Source: Candidatus Rokuibacteriota bacterium
GTDB lineage: Bacteria > JAUVQV01
Length of the DNA: 7,797 nucleotides
Assembly (NCBI GenBank): GCA_030597995.1
Contig: JAUVQV010000029.1
Location: 1-7,797 of the forward strand
Direction of reading: 5' to 3'
Positions 1 to 5,209 of this stretch are shown in pieces. How positions within the stretch are numbered: the first letter of the stretch is position 1; each line of letters opens with the position of its first letter. The position numbers and the translations under genes were made by a program. The notes under the pieces are model-generated. The model made no database searches. It saw nothing but the letters and a program-made list of their open reading frames with translations, and was not told the DNA's origin.

Positions 1-105
1 CGACCGAGACGTAATGACAGTACGTCGAGGAGAGAAGAGTGGAGAACGCGGGGAGATTGCGGGCAATCACGACGCGCAGTAGGGCAGCTCATGAATAATC
101 CGGGC
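1..105. repeat. Right half of an intergenic inverted-repeat element, truncated by the window edge
   Basis: A perfect 6-bp inverted repeat, GACGTA (8-13) and TACGTC (21-26), is separated by 7 bp. It is followed by a GA/GC-rich non-coding stretch that ends in CTCATGAAT (88-96) and then AATCCGGGCTA. The second repeat in this window (6886-7009) has the same plan: a GTAC-containing apex, then a GC-rich arm, then CTCGTGAAT. I therefore read this as the right arm of a similar mobile or REP-like intergenic element whose left arm lies outside the window. The exact right border is uncertain, and I see no coding potential here. Confidence 0.45.
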
Positions 106-169
106 TAAGGGTGGTTACGTGGTATGCTACGGGAAAAGTGTGCAAAGTCGAAACGAAGAGGAGTATCTT

Positions 170-637
170 ATGCTAAAGCGCCTCAGTAACTTGATCGGGT
201 CCGCCCCGGCCCCTGTTGCCCAGCCTGATAATAAGGAGCGCATTATGGTGGCGACCTGCGTCATTCTTCTGGAGATGGCCCATGCCGATGGAGAATTTCA
301 TGAGATGGAGGCCATACTCCTGGAAGATTTGATAAACAAAAAATTCGATCTTACAAATGAAGACTGGGCCGAGCTGAAAGAATTCGCAGAGAAAGAAAGG
401 GAAGGGAGCATCGACCTGTATCAGTTCACGAGGCAAATCAACGAAAATTTCACGCTTGGGGAAAAGATCAATATTGTTGAATCCCTGTGGCGTATAATAT
501 ATGCGGATGGAGTCATGGACAAATACGAAGATTATCTGATCCGTCGGCTGGCCACATTATTGCGTGTTTCCCATAAGCAGATGATAGAGGCTAAAGTGAA
601 CATCCTCGACGAGATAGGTCGGGAAAACATCCAATAA
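170..637 (+). CDS. TerB-like (COG4103-type) protein, 155 aa
   Basis: This is a small, soluble, all-helical protein of the TerB/COG4103 type. Two acidic loops sit at equivalent positions of a duplicated helical unit: ADGEFHEME (residues 39-47) and ADGVMDKYE (112-120). The first resembles the acidic metal-binding site of TerB. Other features typical of the family are the segment DLYQFTRQIN (82-91), LWRIIYADG (106-114) and the C-terminal RVSHKQMIEAK (132-142). I chose ATG 170 rather than the upstream GTG 119 because a strong purine-rich Shine-Dalgarno (GAAGAGGAG, 155-163) sits 6 nt before it and because the extra 17 residues do not look like family sequence. There is no signal peptide, so it is probably cytoplasmic. 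Family members are generally uncharacterised; a role in metal or stress sensing is only suggested by the TerB link. The gene is visibly more AT-rich than the radical SAM gene downstream. The next gene follows after 23 bp on the same strand. Confidence 0.85.
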   Translation: MLKRLSNLIGSAPAPVAQPDNKERIMVATCVILLEMAHADGEFHEMEAILLEDLINKKFDLTNEDWAELKEFAEKEREGSIDLYQFTRQINENFTLGEKINIVESLWRIIYADGVMDKYEDYLIRRLATLLRVSHKQMIEAKVNILDEIGRENIQ

Positions 638-660
638 GAACGTGGGACTCTTTACGAATT

Positions 661-1200
661 GTGAACGTACCGGATTTCCAGCTCGTGTTTGGATCCGAGC
701 TGCACGACAAGGTGATTCAGCAGGGGGTGTTACATGCCGAGCGCACGGTCTGGATCGCGACTGCCAATCTCAAGGACATGCATGTGCCTCATGCGCGGGG
801 GTTTCGACCGATCCTGCAGGTTTTCGACCGCATGGCGAAATCCGGAGTACGTTTCCGCATCATTCACAGCGACATACCCTCACGGCCGTTCCGCAACACC
901 CTGGATCAATTGCCCACTCTCCTGAAAGGAGCCCTCGAACTGCAGGTGTGCCCACGCTCTCACTGGAAGATGGTAGTCGTGGACGGAGAATTCGCGTACT
1001 TCGGATCGGCCAACTTTACCGGCGCCGGGCTCGGCGCCAAAAAACCTGAACGGCGCAACCTGGAACTGGGCGTGATCACGCGCGATTCGCGATGGGTAAG
1101 CCGTCTGGAGCAGCTGTTCGACAAGTTCTGGATCGGCGATTTCTGCACCGATTGCGCATTTCAAAGTCGATGCCCGGACCCCATCCGAGATTCCATCTAG
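661..1200 (+). CDS. Single-HKD phospholipase D/Nuc-like protein with C-terminal cysteine cluster
   Basis: This is a 179-aa protein with one complete HKD signature: H101-x-K103-x4-D108-x6-G115-S116-x-N118, followed by E135 in a LELG context. The family (PLD/Nuc) comprises phosphodiesterases and nucleases using a covalent phospho-histidine; single-HKD members such as Nuc work as homodimers, so dimerisation is expected. The N-terminal half contains the usual beta strand TVWIATANLKD (29-39). There is no signal peptide or membrane segment, so it is probably cytoplasmic. Unusually, the C-terminus carries C162-x2-C165-x5-C171, and a fourth cysteine (C97) lies just before the HKD histidine; together they could ligate a metal or Fe-S cluster (inference). 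The start is GTG 661, with no strong Shine-Dalgarno, so initiation may be coupled to the gene upstream. The substrate (lipid or nucleic acid) cannot be told from sequence. The stop codon lies inside the palindrome TAGCCCGGGCTA (1198-1209). Confidence 0.85.
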   Translation: MNVPDFQLVFGSELHDKVIQQGVLHAERTVWIATANLKDMHVPHARGFRPILQVFDRMAKSGVRFRIIHSDIPSRPFRNTLDQLPTLLKGALELQVCPRSHWKMVVVDGEFAYFGSANFTGAGLGAKKPERRNLELGVITRDSRWVSRLEQLFDKFWIGDFCTDCAFQSRCPDPIRDSI

Positions 1201-1281
1201 CCCGGGCTAAAAGACCCGCCGCTGGTTTGACACCATCCGCGACAGGTTGAAAAATTCCGATTCGGGAGCGACTATTGGGTC

Positions 1282-2208
1282 ATGGCACGTCTCTCCTCCC
1301 GCCCGGAAACCTTGATTATCCGCCCTCCGAGCGAGTGGCGCAGTATGCTGGTCCGGGTGACGCGGGGCTGCGGCTGGAACCGCTGCAAGTTCTGCGGCAT
1401 CTACCCCGCCCTGGGCGAGCCGGGGTTCACGATCCGCCCCCTCCCAGAGGTCCTGCGAGACATCGAGTGGTTCGCCGCCCGGGGGCTCTCCTCCGACACG
1501 GTCTTTCTGGGAGACGCCGATCCGCTCTCCATCCCCCTCGATGATGCCGTGAAGATCATCCGCGCCGTCCGCGAAAGGATGCCTCACATCAAGAGAATCA
1601 CCGCCTACGGACGGGCCTCCACCGTCCGGAAGCTCGGCGCCGGGGGGGTGTCGGCGCTCGCCCGGGCGGGGCTGAACCGCCTCCACCTCGGCCTGGAGTC
1701 GGGTGACCGCCGGGTCCTCGCCTTCCACCGCAAGGGCCAGACTCCCGGAACCGTCGTCGAAGCCGGGAGCCTGCTTAAGTCGGCGGCTATCGAGGTCTCC
1801 ATGTACGTCCTGCTGGGACTGGGCGGCGCCGAGCGGTGGCGGGAGCACATCGACGGGACCGCCGAAGTGATCAACCGGGTCGACCCGGAATTTCTCCGGG
1901 TGCGCAGACTGTGGATCTACGGGGGAAGCGGTCCCGCGGAGGGCGCGTCCCCGCTCTGGCCCGACATCAGGGCGGAGGCCTTCACCCCGCAGACCCCGGA
2001 GGGGACGGTCCGGGAGCTGCGCCGGCTCGTTGAGAAGCTCGAACAGGTTACCAGCCATCTCCTCTGCGACCACGCCAACAATTTCATCCAGGTGAGCGGC
2101 CGGATGCCGTCCGAGCGGGGGGCCATGCTGGCGGAGCTGGACAATTTTCTCTCCCTGCCCCGGCAGGAGCGTGAGGAGCATTACGCCCGTATCGGCTCTC
2201 GGATCTGA
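1282..2208 (+). CDS. Radical SAM protein with CX4CX2C cluster motif
   Basis: This is a 308-aa radical SAM enzyme. The [4Fe-4S] motif is C30-x4-C35-x2-C38 within RGCGWNRCKFC, one residue longer in the first spacing than canonical CX3CX2C; this spacing is known in a COG1032-related subfamily. Other core features are FLGDADPL (75-82, the post-beta2 SAM-contact region), GLESGD (137-142, ribose contact) and VLLGLGG (176-182). The C-terminal region has a CDHANNFIQVSGRMP motif (262-276), then a helix, as in full-length relatives, so the protein looks complete. No B12 domain, TRAM domain or extra Fe-S motif is visible. The start is ATG 1282; the only Shine-Dalgarno-like run (GGGAG, 1264-1268) is rather far upstream. 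The gene has very high GC, which creates long spurious antisense frames. It converges on msrAB. Its substrate is unknown. Confidence 0.88.
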   Translation: MARLSSRPETLIIRPPSEWRSMLVRVTRGCGWNRCKFCGIYPALGEPGFTIRPLPEVLRDIEWFAARGLSSDTVFLGDADPLSIPLDDAVKIIRAVRERMPHIKRITAYGRASTVRKLGAGGVSALARAGLNRLHLGLESGDRRVLAFHRKGQTPGTVVEAGSLLKSAAIEVSMYVLLGLGGAERWREHIDGTAEVINRVDPEFLRVRRLWIYGGSGPAEGASPLWPDIRAEAFTPQTPEGTVRELRRLVEKLEQVTSHLLCDHANNFIQVSGRMPSERGAMLAELDNFLSLPRQEREEHYARIGSRI

Positions 2209-2213
2209 GGACC

Positions 2214-2233
2214 CCGCGGTGACGGCGCCGCGG
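2214..2233. terminator. Possible bidirectional hairpin between convergent genes
   Basis: An inverted repeat CCGCGG (2214-2219) / CCGCGG (2228-2233) with an 8-nt loop lies in the 36-bp gap between the convergent radical SAM and msrAB stop codons. The position fits a shared terminator. There is no following T-tract in either direction, so intrinsic termination is uncertain. Confidence 0.3.
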
Positions 2234-2244
2234 CGGAATACCTC

Positions 2245-3324
2245 TCAGAGGTTTTCAGGGAAAAGGTCCCGGTACTTTCCGTAGCCTTCCTTATCCAGGT
2301 CTTCTTTCGGCACGAAGCGCAGCGCGGCGGAGTTGATGCAGAAGCGACGCCCGGTCGGGCCGGGACCGTCCTCAAAGACATGTCCCAGGTGAGAATCGGC
2401 ATCTCGGCTTCGGACCTCCGTCCGCACCGTGAAAAACTTTCTGTCTTTCTTCTCGACGATGTTCTCAGGCTCGATCGGCCTGGTGAAGCTCGGCCATCCG
2501 CTCTTGGAATCGTACTTGTCCTTGGAACTGAAGAGGGGTTCTCCGGAGACGATGTCGACATAGATCCCCTGGCGCTTGTTGTCCCAGTACTCGTTGTCGA
2601 AGGCCCTCTCCGTGCCGTTCTCCCGGGTCACCGTGTACTGCAGCGGGGTCAACTTTTTCTTCAGCTCTTCCTGGCTCATTTTTCTGTACCCCCTGCCGGT
2701 CTGTTCCGGCCCCAGGCGCTCCTGATCCTTCACGTCCTTTCCCCAGATCCGGGTCAGAAAGCGGTCGCGCCCCGAGCGGTAGCGGTAGATCTTGTACTTC
2801 ACGGGGCTCTTTCTGTAGTAGTCCTGGTGGTAGTCTTCCGCCGGGTAAAACACCGAAGCCTTTGCAATCTCCGTGACGATCGGTTTCTGGAATCTGCCGG
2901 ATTTTCCCAGGGCCTCCCTGGACTCCTCGGCCGCCCTCCTCTGCTCCTCGCTGTGATAGTAGATGGCTGTCCGGTACTGGGAGCCGCGGTCGACGAACTG
3001 TCCGCCGTCATCCGTGGGGTCGATCTGCCTCCAGAAGACCTCGAGCAGCCGGTCGTAGGTCACCTTCTCCGGGTCGTAGGTGACCTGGACGGCCTCGGCA
3101 TGCCCGGTCAGACCGGCCGAGACCTCCCCGTAGGTCGGGTTCTCTTTCTGCCCTCCGGTGTACCCGGAAATAACCTCGGCCACCCCGTCGAGCTCCTCAA
3201 AGGGGTGTTCCATGCACCAGAAGCAGCCCCCGGCAAAGGTCGCCCTTTCAGTTCCCGTGCCGGCAAAAGCTGCCGATGGCACGCCGACTAACGCCGCAAG
3301 CATCACAAGCAGTGCCCCTGACAT
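2245..3324 (-). CDS. msrAB: Secreted bifunctional methionine sulfoxide reductase MsrA-MsrB
   Basis: This 359-aa protein reduces both diastereomers of methionine sulfoxide. Residues 1-21 form a hydrophobic leader ending SAAFA, consistent with signal-peptidase export to the periplasm, although it lacks a basic N-terminal region. The MsrA domain (about 26-185) contains GGCFWC with catalytic C34 and probable resolving C37, GHAEAVQV (74-81) and YHQDYY (165-170). The MsrB domain (about 215-340) contains GWPSF (276-280), [11 protein letters not shown] (311-321) and [11 protein letters not shown] (327-337) with catalytic C329. The MsrB domain lacks both zinc CXXC pairs, and the usual resolving-Cys position (DSGCGWPSF in relatives) reads [10 protein letters not shown]329 is the only Cys in the domain. 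ATG 3324 is fixed by an in-frame TAA just upstream, with a purine-rich AAGGTAAGGGAT before the start. It is the last gene of the operon, 93 bp after the DoxX-like gene. Regeneration probably depends on an external periplasmic thiol donor. Confidence 0.95.
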   Translation of the reverse strand: MSGALLVMLAALVGVPSAAFAGTGTERATFAGGCFWCMEHPFEELDGVAEVISGYTGGQKENPTYGEVSAGLTGHAEAVQVTYDPEKVTYDRLLEVFWRQIDPTDDGGQFVDRGSQYRTAIYYHSEEQRRAAEESREALGKSGRFQKPIVTEIAKASVFYPAEDYHQDYYRKSPVKYKIYRYRSGRDRFLTRIWGKDVKDQERLGPEQTGRGYRKMSQEELKKKLTPLQYTVTRENGTERAFDNEYWDNKRQGIYVDIVSGEPLFSSKDKYDSKSGWPSFTRPIEPENIVEKKDRKFFTVRTEVRSRDADSHLGHVFEDGPGPTGRRFCINSAALRFVPKEDLDKEGYGKYRDLFPENL

Positions 3325-3417
3325 ATCCCTTACCTTTTAGTATTGGATGAAAAAAGATCGTAGGAGGTGCCCGTTCGCGGTCTGCGAAAGCCGGCATCGT
3401 GTTGGCCTGGTGCGCGA

Positions 3418-3888
3418 TCAAGTTTCACCCTTCCCCTCCAAGAGGGAGTCCAGCGAAAATGACCGGTTGCGGCTGAAGATGAAGACGAGGACCATGGCCA
3501 AAAGAACTGCGTCTCGAATCAGGGCCTGAAGTGGGGTCTCCTTGAAACCCAGAGCGGCGAAACAGCCGCAGTCTTCCAGATCGATCCCCGCCGCGACCAC
3601 GATCGAGAGGACGGTCATAAACCCGGCGAGCTGAAAGGCCACCAGCGCGGCCGCCGCTCTGCTGAACAGGCCCGTCACGAGGAAGGCGCCGCTCAACACT
3701 TCGATCCAGGGAATTACAAGCGCCAGCGGGGAGAGCAGTGACTCCGGCGCCAATTGGTAGCTGCGTATGACCTCCGCGAATTCCTCGGACGGGAAGATCA
3801 GATTAAGGAATCCTGATAAAACGAAGACTCCCCCGGTGACTATCCTGAATAGTACCATCAACGGTGGAGAGCGAAGGATTCCTTTCAT
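3418..3888 (-). CDS. DoxX/MauE-like redox-associated integral membrane protein
   Basis: This is a 156-aa membrane protein with four predicted helices (about 11-31, 53-75, 79-101 and 120-138). A DCGCF motif with C107 and C109 follows helix 3 and is typical of the MauE branch of the DoxX superfamily. MauE is needed for maturation of a disulfide-rich periplasmic protein, and relatives are often encoded beside DsbA- or thioredoxin-like genes. I chose ATG 3888 (preceded by GGTGG) over the upstream in-frame GTG 3897. The gene lies 42 bp after the Sec-containing DsbA-like gene and 93 bp before msrAB, on the same strand, which strongly suggests one operon. I infer a role in passing reducing or oxidising equivalents across or within the inner membrane through the Cys-Gly-Cys pair. 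A simple terminal-oxidase DoxX role is less likely given the neighbours. Confidence 0.82.
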   Translation of the reverse strand: MKGILRSPPLMVLFRIVTGGVFVLSGFLNLIFPSEEFAEVIRSYQLAPESLLSPLALVIPWIEVLSGAFLVTGLFSRAAAALVAFQLAGFMTVLSIVVAAGIDLEDCGCFAALGFKETPLQALIRDAVLLAMVLVFIFSRNRSFSLDSLLEGKGET

Positions 3889-3930
3889 CGAGACCACCCG
3901 CGAAGAGTTGAAACACCTTGCTGAATCAAT

Positions 3931-4593
3931 TCAACGGCTCTGAAGCTGCTTGTCAATCACGCCCTTGTAGAGAGAGAACTCCTTGGCGCCCACGATCCTC
4001 CGGTCTCCGACGAACACGGTCGGAGTGGTCCGCACCTTTCGGGCCCTGGCCTCGGCCTGATCTTGCTTTAAATACTTCGACATCTCTCCGGATTTCAGGC
4101 AGGAGGTAAATTCCTCAACCTCGAGGTCGAATTCCCGCGCGTAGACCTCCAGATAGGGGATTACCCGATCGGTCCTGCTCCACTGTCTCTGCCGGTCGAA
4201 AAGTCTTTTGTGATATTCCCAGTACTTTCCCTGAGCACCCGCGCAGAGGGCGGCCTCAGCGGCTTTGTAGGTCCGCTCACTGAAAGTCACGTGGAAATAC
4301 ACGATTTTTATGCGGCCCTGATATTCTTCAAGGAGTCGGTCCAAAACGACCTGGACCGTCTTGCAGTGCGGTCACCCGAAATCGCCGAACTCTTCGAGGA
4401 CGATGGCCGCATCGGCCGCTCCCTGAAAGAAGCGTTCCGTTACTTTGACCGGCTCCCCGGTGCGCAGGTAGCGGACGGCGAACACCATTGCCACCACCGC
4501 CACGACAATCATCGCGGCATAGAGACCCGTGTTCCTCTTCCTGGTTTTTCCGCCCTTTTTCCCTTTTTTCGCCTTGTTAGCCTTTTTCGCCAT
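3931..4593 (-). CDS. Selenocysteine-containing DsbA-like thiol:disulfide oxidoreductase (TGA 4372-4374 read as Sec)
   Basis: Read through one in-frame TGA, this is a continuous 220-aa protein. It has a very basic cytoplasmic N-terminus (residues 1-21, many Lys), one membrane anchor (about 23-40), and a periplasmic thioredoxin/DsbA fold. The strand VLEEFGDFG is followed by U74-P75-H76-C77-K78, the DsbA active site with Sec in place of the first, nucleophilic Cys. Downstream are the DsbA helical insertion (AALCAGAQGKYWEYHKRLF, 114-132), FTSCL (162-166) and the cis-Pro loop RTTPTVFVGD (188-197). Homology is continuous on both sides of the TGA in one frame, with no frameshift. I chose ATG 4593 (MAKKANK...); ATG 4635 would add 14 residues. 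Conventional calling would split this gene into 4635-4372 and 4344-3931. A stem-loop like a bacterial SECIS follows the TGA. It is first in the operon with the DoxX/MauE-like gene and msrAB. The alternative is a Cys (TGC/TGT) to TGA nonsense mutation. Confidence 0.85.
4334..4361 (-). promoter_or_regulatory. Candidate bacterial SECIS stem-loop downstream of the UGA
   Basis: In the mRNA, 13 nt after the UGA, CGGUCC (4358-4353) pairs perfectly with GGACCG (4342-4337) around a 10-nt loop AGGUCGUUUU. A G-C and an A-U pair extend the stem beyond one A-A mismatch. The loop begins AGGUC, like the apical loop of the E. coli fdhF SECIS, and the UGA-to-loop distance (19 nt) is close to the 17 nt there. 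It lies inside coding sequence, as bacterial SECIS elements do. Function in SelB binding is inferred. Confidence 0.6.
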
Positions 4594-4668
4594 AATTTCA
4601 CTTTTTACCCCCGCATCACCCGAGGGGAGTCTCATCTGGGCTCAGTGTAACATGCAGGCCTGCCTGAT

Positions 4669-4697
4669 AATTTATAGCAAGATTCCCGGTCGGTCAA
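4669..4697 (-). promoter_or_regulatory. Candidate sigma70-type promoter for the redox operon
   Basis: On the minus strand, TTGACC (4697-4692) and TAAATT (4674-4669) are separated by 17 bp; an alternative -10, TATAAA, overlaps with a 15-bp spacer. It lies about 70 nt upstream of the chosen start of the Sec-DsbA gene (about 30 nt from ATG 4635). A 10-bp palindrome, GCAGGCCTGC (4654-4663), sits at the expected transcription start and could be an operator. No experimental support. Confidence 0.4.
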
Positions 4698-4829
4698 AGG
4701 AAAAGATCAGAAACCCATCATGTTTGGTCCCCATCCCACTATAGACTACACTTCCTGCCGGTTACCGTTCATGTTCTCGCTGTACAAATAAGTTTATCCA
4801 GTCCGCTTCAGAATCGGGAGAAAAATCGC

Positions 4830-4861
4830 TTGACTCTATACCTGGGTGCAGGGTCTATCTT
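4830..4861 (+). promoter_or_regulatory. MerR-family-type promoter/operator
   Basis: TTGACT (4830-4835) and a -10-like TATCTT (4856-4861) are 20 bp apart, longer than the 17 bp of ordinary promoters. The spacer is filled by a dyad, GACTCTATACC (4832-4842) / GGTGCAGGGTC (4845-4855), matching at 8 of 11 positions. A long spacer with a dyad that includes the -35 end is the hallmark of promoters activated by MerR-family metal or stress regulators. It points toward the redoxin remnant, HMA and NHL genes. No merR-like gene is in the window, so the regulator would act from elsewhere. Confidence 0.6.
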
Positions 4862-4902
4862 GTCGACAGGGGGAGGCGAAGAAAGTACCATTTAACTAAA
4901 AT

Positions 4903-5010
4903 GTGGCCGCGAGGGCCAGGAAACTTGGCATCCGCTCCGTACCCGCGGTCGTTAACGACGGCAAGCTGACGGGGTGCTGTGAGGGGTCGGAGGTAAAATA
5001 TGCGCATTAG
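4903..5010 (+). pseudogene. C-terminal remnant of a mer-type thioredoxin-family protein
   Basis: The frame beginning at GTG 4903 reads VAARARKLGIRSVPAVV then NDGKLTGCCEG before leaving the family pattern and stopping at TAG 5008-5010. The GIRSVPAVV segment is the cis-Pro loop of a thioredoxin fold, and the following Asp-Gly-Lys-Leu plus Cys-Cys pair resembles small thioredoxins found in mercury and metal-resistance clusters. The N-terminal half with the CXXC site is absent: an in-frame TAA lies at 4897-4899 and nothing upstream matches. The frame overlaps the start of the HMA gene by 11 bp. I infer a decayed gene whose 5' part was deleted up to the MerR-type promoter. Confidence 0.55.
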
Positions 5011-5185
5011 AACAGGGACCGTACTTCTTGTCCTCTATCTGCTGGCCTTCGCTGCCGGAACACAAGCTCAGGTGACGAGCCTCACGGTGTCCGTAGACGG
5101 TCTGGCCTGCCCCTTTTGCGCCTACGGAGTTGAGAAGAAGCTGAAGCGGGTTGAAGGCGTGAAGTCTATTGATGTCCGCATATAG
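5000..5185 (+). CDS. Secreted heavy-metal-associated (HMA) domain protein, apparently truncated
   Basis: This is a 61-aa product with a signal peptide (residues 1-23, ending GTQAQ) and then the first beta-alpha-beta part of an HMA fold: LTVSVDGLACPFCAYGVEKK with the metal-binding pair C37-x2-C40, then VEGVKSIDVRI and a TAG stop. HMA domains run about 65-70 residues after the leader, so the second helix and last strand are missing. A strong Shine-Dalgarno, GGAGGT (4989-4994), lies 5 nt before ATG 5000. Relatives carry periplasmic copper, mercury or similar soft-metal ions, and the metal is not predictable here. The MerR-type promoter upstream supports metal regulation. It may be a pseudogene whose 3' half was lost where the NHL gene now begins. 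Confidence 0.6.
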   Translation: MRIRTGTVLLVLYLLAFAAGTQAQVTSLTVSVDGLACPFCAYGVEKKLKRVEGVKSIDVRI

Positions 5186-5209
5186 GTGACGGAAGAAAAA
5201 ACCCACCAT

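Noticed and set aside
642..1049. Plus-strand frame overlapping the PLD-like gene
   Set aside because: It has no family features; the overlapping frame contains the complete HKD motif.
1207..2181. Long minus-strand open frame (324 codons) opposite the radical SAM gene
   Set aside because: It is a GC-rich antisense shadow with Pro/Arg/Gly-rich low-complexity translation and no recognisable domain; the plus strand has all the radical SAM motifs.
2380..3291. Long plus-strand open frame (303 codons) opposite msrAB
   Set aside because: The translation is repetitive Leu/Val/Gly/Arg without family motifs; the minus strand encodes clear MsrA and MsrB active sites.
3325..3417. Possible terminator between the DoxX-like gene and msrAB (stem TTCGC/GCGAA near 3373-3387 and a T-run on the minus strand near 3350-3357)
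   Set aside because: The short stem and the T-run are not adjacent, so no convincing intrinsic terminator forms; the genes are kept as one operon.
3931..4635. Two separate genes: a short Lys-rich membrane protein (4635-4372) and an N-truncated thioredoxin (4344-3931)
   Set aside because: They are in the same frame, separated only by one TGA at the active-site Cys position; the second has only a TTG start in the middle of the DsbA domain. One Sec-containing gene explains both.
5183..5185. Read-through (for example pyrrolysine) of the TAG ending the HMA frame
   Set aside because: Downstream residues run into a separate lipoprotein leader and do not supply the missing HMA half.
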